Below, one piece after another: positions 27,283-36,203 of a stretch of DNA of 64,000 nt (the first letter of the stretch is position 1; every line of letters begins with the position of its first letter). The DNA is taken from positions 167,795 to 231,794 of the forward strand of contig NZ_LT706940.1 in NCBI RefSeq assembly GCF_900155525.1. The letters are read 5' to 3'. The notes under the pieces were generated by a model. It was not told the DNA's origin. It made no database searches and saw nothing but the letters and a program-made list of their open reading frames with translations. Source of the DNA: Mailhella massiliensis (GTDB lineage: Bacteria; Desulfobacterota; Desulfovibrionia; Desulfovibrionales; Desulfovibrionaceae). The position numbers were made by a program, and so were the translations under genes.

Positions 27283-28731
27283 TCAGTCCGTAGCCGCCAC
27301 GCAGGTTCCGGCGTTGGCGAAGCCGTCGATGGCGCCCTCGATGACCACGGTTTCCTTCACGCCCAGAGGCGCCGCGCCGGGCACGCGGAAAGTGGCGGGA
27401 TCGAGGGGAACGATGGGAGTTTCCACGGGCTTCTCAAGCTGAGGCACCCATTCGTAGGGAGCACGGTAGGCGCGGTACACGAAGTTCATCTTGCCGTTTT
27501 CCGCAGTGCGGTAGGGGCAGATGTATTCCCACACGATTTCATGCTCGCGCGTGACTTCGAACACACGGCCGTCGGAACCTTCGGTGATGAGGGTATTGCC
27601 GTTGGGCAGACGCTGGGCGGAGCTGATGAAGGGGCTGTAGAAGCGGCAGGCATCCAGCGGAATCACGAAGCCCGCTTCCTTGGGGGTGTACTGCCATTCG
27701 ATTTCCAGCGTCACGGGGTTGAATTCCAGCACGCGGGAATAGTCGCGCAGCGCGGACTTGGTACCGTCCTTCGCGCCGGGGTTCGGCGCACCGTATCCGG
27801 CCCAGCCGCCGTTGTCGAACACAAGGATGTTGCCTTCCCCGGGCAGGCCGCGGGGAATCATGTGGGCATGGTGCTGACCGATGATCCAGCCGAGCTTCCT
27901 GAGTTCCGGCGTGGCGTTGTAGTCGGGACCGACCTTCCAGACGATCTTGCCGGTTTCCTTGCTGATGATGAAGATGATGTTGGTCTCGCGACCGTCCATG
28001 ATGATGTTGTCGGGGTGGAAGCGTTCGTCGCCGGCATCATACCACTTGTTGGGTCCGAGCACGGACATGGAGTTGATGTGCATCCAGTCGCCGATGGCCG
28101 GGGAATCTTCCACAAGGCTGCCGCCGCGGTAATTGGGGTTGCGGCTCATGGCGTTGCGGGCCTCTTCGGAAAAGCCCATTTCCTCCACATGGTCGCAGCA
28201 GTGCCATTCCCAGACGATTTCCCCTTCCCAGTTCACTTCGTACACCACGTCGTCAAGCAGAAGCTTGTCGGAAACGAAGGGAATATGTTCGTCCTTATGC
28301 GCCAGCACCAGCGTGTTGCCGCCGTCGATACGCGGTTCCATGCCGGGCACATAGTAGCCCACGGGGTTGCCCTCGCGCTGGAAGTCATGATGCTGACGGG
28401 CCATCCACTGAGGTTCCTCGCCCGGATCGGTGATGAATTCGGCCTGATTCCACTGCCATTCAATATTGCCGTCGAAGTCCACCTGAATGAGGTCGCGCTG
28501 ATCCTGAAGGCCGTACTTCGGATGACGCATACCGGAGCTGGCCACCAGACGCCCCTGAGGGAAGAGCTTCACCGGAAAACCGTGCAGATTCTTCCATTTG
28601 CGGATTTCGGTACCGTTCATGTCGATGAGCAGCGAACCGTCGTTTTCCAGCGGAAGCACGGTATAGCCGCTCCACGCCTTCTCGGGATTGTACACGGTGA
28701 CGCCGGTAGGATAAATGGTGGGATAACCCAT
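27283..28731 (-). CDS. Aryl-sulfate sulfotransferase family protein
   Basis: 482-residue protein resembling bacterial arylsulfotransferases, which transfer sulfate from one phenolic ester to another phenol without PAPS. Repeated Trp-containing blades (YEVNWEGEIVWEW, GKIVWKVGP, LEIEWQY, HEIVWEY) indicate a six-bladed beta-propeller. His-rich loops include RQHHDF (112-117), DWMHINS (215-221) and GQHHAHMIPRG (285-295), where family members hold the active-site histidine. ATG 28731 has AGGAGG upstream. No signal peptide is visible, unlike periplasmic AssT of uropathogenic E. coli. It is divergent from an anion permease. Specificity and compartment are not shown. Confidence 0.82.
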   Translation of the reverse strand: MGYPTIYPTGVTVYNPEKAWSGYTVLPLENDGSLLIDMNGTEIRKWKNLHGFPVKLFPQGRLVASSGMRHPKYGLQDQRDLIQVDFDGNIEWQWNQAEFITDPGEEPQWMARQHHDFQREGNPVGYYVPGMEPRIDGGNTLVLAHKDEHIPFVSDKLLLDDVVYEVNWEGEIVWEWHCCDHVEEMGFSEEARNAMSRNPNYRGGSLVEDSPAIGDWMHINSMSVLGPNKWYDAGDERFHPDNIIMDGRETNIIFIISKETGKIVWKVGPDYNATPELRKLGWIIGQHHAHMIPRGLPGEGNILVFDNGGWAGYGAPNPGAKDGTKSALRDYSRVLEFNPVTLEIEWQYTPKEAGFVIPLDACRFYSPFISSAQRLPNGNTLITEGSDGRVFEVTREHEIVWEYICPYRTAENGKMNFVYRAYRAPYEWVPQLEKPVETPIVPLDPATFRVPGAAPLGVKETVVIEGAIDGFANAGTCVAATD

Positions 28732-29266
28732 GGTTGCCTCCTGTATGTCCCAGCGGGACGCTGGAAAAATTGCATGAATCCGTTGGCCGTGCCCCCCGGA
28801 GCCGTCTGCGCCGGGGATGGGAAGACGGCTCCTTCCGAAAAAAGGCCGCACTTGTTCCTTTCTTCCCATAAGAAAAGCATAACAGGATGACTCTTTTTTT
28901 ATGTCTCTTGTGCGACAATATCATTTTTTTCTTTTTTTACCGGAAAATTTTATATATCCCATTGATTTTATAGATTTTTATCTTTTTCATACAGGCTTTT
29001 CCGCGTGATTTTCCCCTGTTCTGCCGAAAAAATCTTCGGAAGATGACGCCGCCGGGAACCGGCTTCTCGATTTTTTTCCGGGAAGAACGGCGTATTTTCC
29101 GGCATACGGCCCCTGCCGGAGAGTTTTTTCACGCAGCTTGTAAAAAATGTCTTTAAAAGGACAGCGCGAAAGAAAAAAGCGCGTTTATCATTCCCGGCAG
29201 TTTGAGAAAGGAAACACCGGCTGAGGATTCAGCGCACCGTCACCTCAAATAATTCAAGGAGCACCC
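28732..29266. other. AT-rich divergent control region, no gene
   Basis: This 535-base stretch separates the sulfotransferase and permease genes. About 28895-28995 is strikingly T/A-rich compared with its surroundings. A perfect inverted repeat ATCTTC-G-GAAGAT (29032-29044) could be an operator. No promoter could be assigned with confidence. No reading frame looks coding. Confidence 0.6.
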
Positions 29267-30670
29267 ATGCCTTCCGTCTCCGTCACCTCTTTAAAGGGAA
29301 ACAAGCTGCTGAGCTGGCTCATCTGCTTCGGCGTCGCAGCTCTGGCCACCTTCCTGCTGTACGATCCTGCCAGGCCGCAGGTCAACATGTACTGGTTCGG
29401 CACCATTCTCGCCATCGCCATGTTTGCCACCAGCCTCCTGCCGAACTTCGCCACCGTCGTTCTGCTGCTCATGTACTACATCATCACGGGCGTGGCCTCG
29501 CCGGAAATGGCCTTCGTGGGCTGGACGGCGCCCATTCCGTGGCTCAGCATGTGCGGTATGCTGCTCGGCGTGCTCATGGACAAGTGCAACCTTGCAAACC
29601 GCATCGCCCTGGTGCTGCTCACCAGAATAGGCACCACCCCCGTCCGTCTGTACGCGGCCTTCCTGCTGGCCGGTCTGGTGCTCGCCGCCATCATTCCCGA
29701 CGTCATCACCGTCATGATCATCTTCATGACCATCGCGCAGGGCATGTGCGCCAGCCTCAAGCTGGACAAGGATTCCCGTTCCTCCGCCACCATCATTCTC
29801 GCGGCCTTCTTCGGCGCCGCCATTCCTTCGGCCATGTATCTGCCCAACAACACGGGCATCATCGGCCTGCTCATGGTGAAGGACATGGGCGTGCCCTTCA
29901 CCTGGCTCAGCTTCGCCTTTGAGAACATGGGCTTCCAGGCCCTTCATGCGCTGGCGGCCTACGGCATCCTCCATGTGTTCGGCAGCCGGGAACTTGCCGT
30001 GCACATCGCAAGCTGCCGCGCCGTGGCTTCGGAAGAACTGCAGAAGCTCGGCGCCATGAGCCGCGATGAAAAGAAGACGCTCCTGCTCACCGTGGCCGCG
30101 CTCATCGGCTTCATTTCCGAACCCATACACCATATTCCCGGCTACTATGTGTTCTGCGCCATCGTTCTGCTGGGCTTCACGCCCCTCTTCCGCCTGCTCG
30201 GCAGCGAAGACATCGAAAAGGTGCAGTTCTCCATTCTTTTCTTCATCGCAGGCTGCATGGCCATAGGCATCATCGCAGGCAGCCTCGGCATCCCCGCATG
30301 GCTTTCCGAAAAGCTCATGCCCATACTCCGCGAAATTCAGAACCTGCCTCTGGCCGCCTTCTTCGCCTACTGGGTGGGCGTGCTCTCCAACCTGGTGCTC
30401 ACGCCCGTGGCCGCCGCCACCAGCCTCAGCATTCCCATGGCGGAAATAGCCACCAGCCTCGGTATGCCCATCAAGCCCGTGCTCTACAGCTTCCTCTACG
30501 GACTCGATCAGTTCTTCCTTCCCTATGAGCTTGCTCCCGCGCTCATCATGTTCGCCACGGGCTATGTGCGCATCCGCTATGTGCTGACGCTCATGACCAT
30601 ACGCATGTTCCTGGTGTCTCTGGCAGTTCTTGTCGCGGCGGCCTTCATCTGGCCCATGATGGGCCTGTAA
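29267..30670 (+). CDS. SLC13/DASS-family anion permease
   Basis: 467-residue inner-membrane transporter of the divalent anion:sodium symporter type, with about 11-12 hydrophobic segments. Two inverted-repeat signatures are visible: AMYLPNNTGIIGLLMV in the first half and VLSNLVLTPVAAATSLSIPMAEIA in the second, corresponding to the SNT-type sodium and substrate loops. AAGGAG eight bases upstream supports ATG 29267. Family substrates are sulfate or C4-di/tricarboxylates. Beside an arylsulfotransferase, a sulfate or organosulfate role is attractive but unproven. A terminator follows at 30693. Confidence 0.85.
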   Translation: MPSVSVTSLKGNKLLSWLICFGVAALATFLLYDPARPQVNMYWFGTILAIAMFATSLLPNFATVVLLLMYYIITGVASPEMAFVGWTAPIPWLSMCGMLLGVLMDKCNLANRIALVLLTRIGTTPVRLYAAFLLAGLVLAAIIPDVITVMIIFMTIAQGMCASLKLDKDSRSSATIILAAFFGAAIPSAMYLPNNTGIIGLLMVKDMGVPFTWLSFAFENMGFQALHALAAYGILHVFGSRELAVHIASCRAVASEELQKLGAMSRDEKKTLLLTVAALIGFISEPIHHIPGYYVFCAIVLLGFTPLFRLLGSEDIEKVQFSILFFIAGCMAIGIIAGSLGIPAWLSEKLMPILREIQNLPLAAFFAYWVGVLSNLVLTPVAAATSLSIPMAEIATSLGMPIKPVLYSFLYGLDQFFLPYELAPALIMFATGYVRIRYVLTLMTIRMFLVSLAVLVAAAFIWPMMGL

Positions 30671-30692
30671 TCCCCCATGCATTCTCTTCCCT

Positions 30693-30730
30693 GAGCCGCC
30701 TGCGCCGAAGCGCGGGCGGCTCTTGTTTTA
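30693..30730 (+). terminator. Intrinsic terminator after anion permease
   Basis: GAGCCGCC (30693-30700) with an inner GCGC-CGAA-GCGC stem pairs with GGCGGCTC and is followed by TTGTTTTA. Confidence 0.82.
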
Positions 30731-30804
30731 CCCGCCGTTCGGGACTACCATGACACAAGGACAAGCTCCCCTCTCCCCTGCACCCTTTCCCGACGGAAAA
30801 CATC

Positions 30805-31515
30805 ATGAAAAGCGCCAGCAGCAGTCACGTCCCCTCCAATGCGGGCGTATGGAAGGAAAACAACGTCATTGCCATGCTCGAACAGAACAGCGTGTGGCGC
30901 AGGGCGCTTTCTCTGGGCAAACACCTGCATCTGGACAAGGGAAGGCGCTGGACGGACTTTCCGGGCGGAGACGTCTTCGCCTTTCTCGACTCCGGGCTGA
31001 TACGCCTCTCCTCCCTGGGAGAAAACGGCAGCGAACGCATCTTCCTGCACATAGGCGCAGGCTGCATCTTCAACGAGCTCAGCTGTATGCACGTCGCCCC
31101 TCTCAGCACGGCCTCTTTTCTCGCCATGGAGCCCTGCGAAATCTACCAGTTCCCCAAGTCGCTGCTGGAAAACCGCGACTTCGTGCTGCAATACCCCGAA
31201 CTCATGATGAACCTCGTGCAGTCGCTCATGCTGAAGGCCGGGGCCTTTTTCGGGCAGATAGAGGAAAGCGTGGGGCTTTCCCCGGAAAACCTGGTCTGCC
31301 GCTATCTCTTCCGCCTTCAGGAAGACGCCTCCCTCCGCCTGAAGCCGAAGTTCTCCCAGTCCGACCTCGCCCTCGCCCTCGGACTGCACAGAAGCACGGT
31401 ATGCCGTATCCTGCACGACCTGAGGGAAAGGGGCATCCTTGGGGAATTCACCCGAACCCGGCTGGAAATACTGGACAAGGAAGCCCTGCACGAGCTGTGC
31501 CGCGCAGAAAAGTAG
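30805..31515 (+). CDS. Crp/Fnr-family transcriptional regulator
   Basis: 236-residue regulator with an N-terminal cyclic-nucleotide-binding-like beta-roll (FLDSGLIRLSSLGENGSERIFLHIGAGCIFNELSC), a long dimer helix (about 125-160) and a C-terminal winged helix (FSQSDLALALGLHRSTVCRILHDLRERGIL). The conserved glycine-rich cNMP phosphate cassette is weak, so cAMP may not be the ligand. Several cysteines occur but do not form the FNR N-terminal cluster pattern. It stands after the permease terminator with ~80 bases of its own upstream region, and could control the sulfotransferase and permease genes. Confidence 0.88.
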   Translation: MKSASSSHVPSNAGVWKENNVIAMLEQNSVWRRALSLGKHLHLDKGRRWTDFPGGDVFAFLDSGLIRLSSLGENGSERIFLHIGAGCIFNELSCMHVAPLSTASFLAMEPCEIYQFPKSLLENRDFVLQYPELMMNLVQSLMLKAGAFFGQIEESVGLSPENLVCRYLFRLQEDASLRLKPKFSQSDLALALGLHRSTVCRILHDLRERGILGEFTRTRLEILDKEALHELCRAEK

Positions 31516-31540
31516 ACTGCCGCAGCCGATTCCTTTTAAA

Positions 31541-31568
31541 AAGAAAAAGCCCGAGTTGCGACTCGGGC
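31541..31568 (-). terminator. Intrinsic terminator between Crp-type gene and rdgB
   Basis: GCCCGAGT-TGCG-ACTCGGGC (31549-31568). On the minus strand it is followed by CTTTTTCTTTTT, marking the end of rdgB. It may also act weakly for the + strand regulator. Confidence 0.88.
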
Positions 31569-31581
31569 ATTCTTACAGCGC

Positions 31582-32214
31582 TCAGCTCAGCCTTCTGCCG
31601 AGCTCCTCAAGCAGCGCCTTGAGCGCCTTTCCTCTGTGACTGCGGGCCATCTTAGCCTCGCGGTCCAGCTCCGCCGCCGTACAGCCGAGTTCAGGGTCGA
31701 AGAAAAGCGGATCGTAACCGAAACCGTTCGTGCCGGAAGGAACTCCGGCAATACGCCCTTCCCACGCGCCCGAGGCGACGAGATCGGCCGGAGCGCCCTT
31801 CCCGGAAGAAGGATGCACCATGGCCATGCAGCAGCGAAAGCGCGCGGTGCGCTGCTCCTCCGGCACCCCTTCCAGCGCGGCAAGGAGCTTTCTGTTGTTG
31901 CGCTCATCCTTGCTTTCTCCCTCCAGAAGAGGCCAGTCCTGCCCGTATCTGGCAGAGTACACGCCGGGCGCTTTTCCAAGCGCGTCCACCTCCAGACCGG
32001 AATCGTCGGCCACGGCGGGAAGATGCAGCATGTCGGCCACGGCGCGGGCCTTGATGAGGGCGTTTTCCTCAAAGGTGGTACCCGTTTCCTCTATGTCGGG
32101 AAAATCCTCCGGCAGGCTTTTCACTTCAAAACCGAACCGGGCCAGCGGTTCGCGAAGTTCCTTGACCTTGCCCTGATTGTGCGTGGCGAGAATGAGCGTC
32201 CGGGAAGCTGCCAT
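31582..32214 (-). CDS. rdgB: XTP/dITP diphosphatase (Ham1/RdgB)
   Basis: 210-residue house-cleaning pyrophosphatase that removes deaminated purine nucleotides. Signatures: ILATHNQGKVKELREPL (11-25 region), FEENALIKARAVAD, AVADDSGLEVDALGKAPGVYSARYG, and the C-terminal SGTNGFGYDPLFFDPELG and SHRGKALKAL. AAGGAG upstream of ATG 32214 is well placed. It is divergent from rimO with ~90 bases between them. Confidence 0.96.
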   Translation of the reverse strand: MAASRTLILATHNQGKVKELREPLARFGFEVKSLPEDFPDIEETGTTFEENALIKARAVADMLHLPAVADDSGLEVDALGKAPGVYSARYGQDWPLLEGESKDERNNRKLLAALEGVPEEQRTARFRCCMAMVHPSSGKGAPADLVASGAWEGRIAGVPSGTNGFGYDPLFFDPELGCTAAELDREAKMARSHRGKALKALLEELGRRLS

Positions 32215-32306
32215 GGGGGTCTCCTTGCCGAAAGGCGGTTTTCATGGCAGAAAGGGATATCGCAGGCCAGTCCTGTTGACAAGTCCAGGCCTGTTCCGAA
32301 GGTACT

Positions 32307-33593
32307 ATGCTCCGTATTTATTCCCAAAGCCTTGGCTGCCCCAAGACCCGCGTCGACACCGAACGGCTGCTGGGTTCCCTCGGGCCCGTCGTCACTGTGG
32401 ACCTGCCCGAACAGGCCGACCTTGTGTTCATCAACACCTGCGCCTTCATCGCCCCCGCCGTGCAGGAATCCGTGCAGGCCGTCGTGGAGATGATAGAAGA
32501 CATCGGTTCCCTTCCCCGGGGCAAAAGGCCCTTCCTCGCCGTGGCGGGCTGCCTGCCCGGAAGATACGGCATCGCCGACCTTGCGGCGGAACTGCCGGAA
32601 GTGGATCTGTGGCTGCATACCGACGATATCAACACCTGGGCGGCGCAGCTTTCCCACGCCCTCAGGCTGGACGTTCCCGCCCCCGGCCGTCTGCTCAGCA
32701 CCGGTCCTTCCTACGCCTGGCTCAAGATAGGCGAAGGCTGCCGCCACAACTGCTCCTTCTGTGCGATTCCCTCCATCCGCGGCCAGTACGCCTCCGAAGA
32801 TGCGGATGCCCTGGTTACGGAAGCCTCCGCCCTGGTGAACGACGGGGTGAAGGAGCTCATTCTCGTGGCTCAGGACGTGACCGCCTACGGCACGGACTTC
32901 GGCAAGGACCCCCGCTTTCTGCTGGAAAAGCTCCTTTCCCTCGACGGACTGCGCCGCCTGCGCCTGCTCTATCTCTACCCTGCCGGGCTCACCCGCGATC
33001 TTCTGCGTTTCCTGAAAGAAGCGGGAGCCCCCTTCGTTCCCTATTTCGACATGCCCCTGCAGCACGCCCACCCGGATGTGCTCAGGCGCATGGGCCGTCC
33101 CTTCTCCGGCAACCCGCAGGAAGCGGTGGACCGCATACGCGACGTGTTCCCCGAAGCCGCTCTGCGCACCACCATGATGGTGGGCTTCCCCGGAGAAAGC
33201 GACGAACATTTCCGCACCCTCATGGATTTTGTGGAAAAGAACCGCTTCCACCATATGGGAGTCTTCGCCTTCCAGCCTGAAGACGGCACGGCGGCGGCCT
33301 CCATGCCGGATCAGATCGACGAGGACGTCAAGGAAAGCCGCAAGGACGCGCTCATGGAACTGCAGAGCTCCATCAGCGAAGACATTCTCTCCGCATACGC
33401 CGGGCAGCGTATGGAAGTGCTGGTCGACGACAGTTCCGACGAATGGCCGGGCCTTGACACCGGCCGCACATGGTTCCAGGCCCCTGATGTGGACGGCCTG
33501 ACCTATATCAGCGGCCCGGGCGTGGAAAGGGGGGCCATGGTGGAAGCCGACATCACGGAAACCAGGGAGTACGATCTCATCGCCCTGGCCTGA
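32307..33593 (+). CDS. rimO: Ribosomal protein S12 methylthiotransferase RimO
   Basis: 428-residue radical-SAM enzyme that adds a methylthio group to the conserved Asp of S12. The N-terminal UPF0004 domain carries cluster ligands Cys11, Cys45 and Cys82. The radical SAM cluster is Cys145-x3-Cys149-x2-Cys152 (CRHNCSFC), followed by IPSIRGQYASE, which is diagnostic of RimO rather than MiaB. The C-terminal ~65 residues form the TRAM domain. A lipoprotein gene begins 12 bases downstream and may be co-transcribed. Confidence 0.95.
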   Translation: MLRIYSQSLGCPKTRVDTERLLGSLGPVVTVDLPEQADLVFINTCAFIAPAVQESVQAVVEMIEDIGSLPRGKRPFLAVAGCLPGRYGIADLAAELPEVDLWLHTDDINTWAAQLSHALRLDVPAPGRLLSTGPSYAWLKIGEGCRHNCSFCAIPSIRGQYASEDADALVTEASALVNDGVKELILVAQDVTAYGTDFGKDPRFLLEKLLSLDGLRRLRLLYLYPAGLTRDLLRFLKEAGAPFVPYFDMPLQHAHPDVLRRMGRPFSGNPQEAVDRIRDVFPEAALRTTMMVGFPGESDEHFRTLMDFVEKNRFHHMGVFAFQPEDGTAAASMPDQIDEDVKESRKDALMELQSSISEDILSAYAGQRMEVLVDDSSDEWPGLDTGRTWFQAPDVDGLTYISGPGVERGAMVEADITETREYDLIALA

Positions 33594-33605
33594 CAAGGAA
33601 ACCCT

Positions 33606-35138
33606 ATGCGTAACTTATTGCTTTTTCTTTTCTGTTCACTTTTTCTCGCCTCATGCGTCGCCACATCGGGAACCACGCGCGACCTTGGCGGCGTATGGGT
33701 GGACGAACAGGACCGCCTCTATTTTCTGGATGAGGACGGCACCCTCGGACTTCCCGGTCAGACGGCCCTTTCCGGCGTGAGCTGGCATCTGGAAAACGGC
33801 GTGCTCACCCTCTCCACCATGGATTCGCCGGGGGGCAGCGTTCATGAAAGAAAGCTCGTTCTCAAGGAATCCCGCACGGGCAGCCTGAGCTTCACCGATG
33901 CCGAAGGCGCTTCCGTCACCTGGAAGAAAAGCCGGGCCAGAGTAGGCCGGCTGGAAGGCACGCTGTTCTACCGCGAACGCATGGCCCTTCCCCCGCAGGT
34001 GATGGTGCATGTCCAGATCTTCCCCCTGCATTCCCCCATTCCCGTAGCCGTATCCATCATGCCCGCTTCCGGGAACGGTCAGCTTCCCTTCCGCGTCTAT
34101 TATCTGGAACAGACCATGGACAAGGAAGTACGCCTTGCCGCCGCCGTGCTCTGCAGCGGCGAAACGCTCTTTGCCACGCAGAACGACGAAAACGTCACCC
34201 TGCCCGGTTCTCCGCGCGTGCTGCTTTACCGCACCATGCCGGGCGAGCATCAGCTGCCTCCGCTGAAAACGCCCGCCAGCTACAAAGGCACGATGCATGT
34301 GGGGGACAGGGAAAGTTCCGTCCACCTCTACCTGGAGGAAGGAGGACTCGCCCTGCTCACCCAGGACGGCGACCGCAATCAGTACATGGGCACCTGGATG
34401 GAAAAGGACAGAAACCGCACCATAGAAATCACGCGGGGAGTGCTCAAGCCCGTGACCGCCACGCGCGAAGCCGGGGGCGGTCTTCTTCTGAGCGGCCTCT
34501 CCTCAAAGATGGTGCAGCTTCAGCCCGCCGACCTTCCCTGGCCTTCCAAGGGCTTTCTGCTGGAAGGGGAAATCAGAAATCAGGGCGGCAGACCCGTCTT
34601 TTCCGAATGCAATTCCCAGAGAGACATCCCTCTTCTGACTTCCGGCAAGGGCTATGCCCAGCTCAACCATATCATGCAGGAAAACGGCAACGCCTCCGTG
34701 GTGCTGGAAGGCCGTATGCAGGGGAACGGCCTTGAGGCCTCCAACGTCTTTCTCGTCAAGAAGGGCGGCGTGTGCTCCACGGAAAACTACGCTTCCGCGC
34801 CTCTTCTGCAGACGTACTGGCGTATGCGAGAAATCAACGGCAAGGCCGTGGAACAGTTTCCCGATCAGCCCGAACCCCACCTTATCCTGCGCGACAACGG
34901 ACAGGCCAGCGGCTCGGACGGATGCAACAACTTCTTCATGAACTGGAAAAGAAACGGTCAGGAAATGACCTTCTCCGGCGGCAGTTCCACGCTGCGCCTC
35001 TGCCCTCAGGGCGAGAAACAGTCCCGCGCCATTCATGAAATGTTCGCCGGAGTGGACGAATGGAACATCACGGGTTCCATGCTGGAACTGCGTTCGAAAA
35101 ACAGCATCACGGCCGTATTTGAGGCTGTGGAAATGTAG
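33606..35138 (+). CDS. Multi-domain META/YbaY-like outer-membrane lipoprotein
   Basis: 510-residue predicted lipoprotein with lipobox LASC (Cys17) after a short hydrophobic leader. About residues 115-215 (LEGTLFYRERMALPPQVMVHVQIF ... PFRVYYLEQTMDK) resemble the YbaY/YscW family. The middle (about 220-390) has an NlpE- or heat-shock-like beta pattern (YKGTMHVGDRESSVHLYLEEGG). The C-terminal ~105 residues are a META/HslJ domain (LLQTYWRMREINGK, LRDNGQASGSDGCNNFF, STLRLCP). HslJ and NlpE proteins relate to envelope stress and antibiotic tolerance. The combination of all three is unusual. A strong bidirectional terminator follows. Confidence 0.75.
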   Translation: MRNLLLFLFCSLFLASCVATSGTTRDLGGVWVDEQDRLYFLDEDGTLGLPGQTALSGVSWHLENGVLTLSTMDSPGGSVHERKLVLKESRTGSLSFTDAEGASVTWKKSRARVGRLEGTLFYRERMALPPQVMVHVQIFPLHSPIPVAVSIMPASGNGQLPFRVYYLEQTMDKEVRLAAAVLCSGETLFATQNDENVTLPGSPRVLLYRTMPGEHQLPPLKTPASYKGTMHVGDRESSVHLYLEEGGLALLTQDGDRNQYMGTWMEKDRNRTIEITRGVLKPVTATREAGGGLLLSGLSSKMVQLQPADLPWPSKGFLLEGEIRNQGGRPVFSECNSQRDIPLLTSGKGYAQLNHIMQENGNASVVLEGRMQGNGLEASNVFLVKKGGVCSTENYASAPLLQTYWRMREINGKAVEQFPDQPEPHLILRDNGQASGSDGCNNFFMNWKRNGQEMTFSGGSSTLRLCPQGEKQSRAIHEMFAGVDEWNITGSMLELRSKNSITAVFEAVEM

Positions 35139-35160
35139 CGCGCCAAACGGATGACCGCAT

Positions 35161-35204
35161 AAAGGAGGGCCGCCATTCCTTTTCGGAAAGGCGGCCCTCC
35201 TTTA
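35161..35204. terminator. Bidirectional intrinsic terminator
   Basis: AAAGGAGGGCCGCC (35161-35174) pairs perfectly with 35190-35203. A and T ends serve both the + strand lipoprotein gene and the minus-strand hldD gene. Confidence 0.9.
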
Positions 35205-35220
35205 TCAGAGGCCAAAAGCC

Positions 35221-36201
35221 TTACAGCGTGCAGAGATACGGATCTTCTCTGGTGAGGTAGTTGCGGACGTAATCGTCCACGCCCTCTTCCAGAGAATGGA
35301 ACTTCACGGGGCAGTTCTCACGTTCGAGCCAGGACATGTCGGCTTCGGTGAAATACTGGTACTTGCCCTTGAGATGTTCGGGCATATCGAAGTATTCGAT
35401 GTTCGCCTCCCTGTCCATGGAGGCGAACACGGCGCGGGCAAGATCGTTCCAGCTGCGGGCACGGCCCGTGCCCACGTTGAAGATGCCGTTGCAGGAAGGC
35501 GTTTCCATGAACCAGCGCATGAGGGCGGCGCAGTCCTTGGAATACACGAAGTCGCGCACGGATTCACCGTCGCCGTACTGCGGATTGTCGGACTTGAAGA
35601 GACGGATCTTTCCGGTTTCCCTCACCTGCGGCACCGCACGGCAGACCATGCTCATCATGCTGCCCTTATGGTACTCATCCGGCCCGTACACGTTGAAGAA
35701 CTTGAGGTTCACCACTTCGCCGAGAAGCTTGTGCTGCATACACCACATGTCGAAAAGCTTCTTGGAATAGCCGTACATGTTCAGAGGACGAAGCTTCGGC
35801 ATGATGTCCAGGGAGTCGGAAAAACCGAGTTCCCCGTCGCCGTAGGTGGCGGCGCTGCTTGCGGTGATGAAGCGCGCTCCGGCCTCCAGAGCGGCAAGGC
35901 TCAGTTCCACCGTATAGTGGAAGTTGTTTTCCATGAGAAAATCGGCGTTGCGCTCCGTGGTGGAGGAACAGGCTCCCATGTGGATCACGCATTCCACGCC
36001 TTCCAGCTTCTTGCCGGAACGAAGCTCCTCAAGGAACCTGTCGCGATGCATGTAGTTGCTGTAGCGCAGGTGGGAGAGGTTCTTCCACTTCTCCGTGGAG
36101 GCGAGGTTGTCCACCACAAGGATGTCGTCCACGCCGTGCCTGTTCAGTTCCCATATCATGTTCGCGCCGATGAGGCCGGCGCCGCCGGTAACAATGATCA
36201 T
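35221..36201 (-). CDS. hldD: ADP-L-glycero-D-manno-heptose 6-epimerase
   Basis: 326-residue extended SDR epimerase that makes the activated L,D-heptose of lipopolysaccharide inner core. NADP site TGGAGLIG (5-12), HMGACSSTTE, ASSAATYGDG and catalytic Tyr143-x3-Lys147 (YGYSK) are present. FFNVYGPDEYHKGSMMSMV is the HldD-specific block. It starts two bases after the end of the CxxCxxCC protein gene, so both are surely on one message. It indicates a Gram-negative envelope with heptose-containing LPS. Confidence 0.95.
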   Translation of the reverse strand: MIIVTGGAGLIGANMIWELNRHGVDDILVVDNLASTEKWKNLSHLRYSNYMHRDRFLEELRSGKKLEGVECVIHMGACSSTTERNADFLMENNFHYTVELSLAALEAGARFITASSAATYGDGELGFSDSLDIMPKLRPLNMYGYSKKLFDMWCMQHKLLGEVVNLKFFNVYGPDEYHKGSMMSMVCRAVPQVRETGKIRLFKSDNPQYGDGESVRDFVYSKDCAALMRWFMETPSCNGIFNVGTGRARSWNDLARAVFASMDREANIEYFDMPEHLKGKYQYFTEADMSWLERENCPVKFHSLEEGVDDYVRNYLTREDPYLCTL

Positions 36202-36203
36202 GC

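Noticed and set aside
28741..28790. Possible sigma-54 promoter (TGG...TTGCAT) near the sulfotransferase start
   Set aside because: The distance between the GG and GC elements is three bases too short for a functional -24/-12 promoter.
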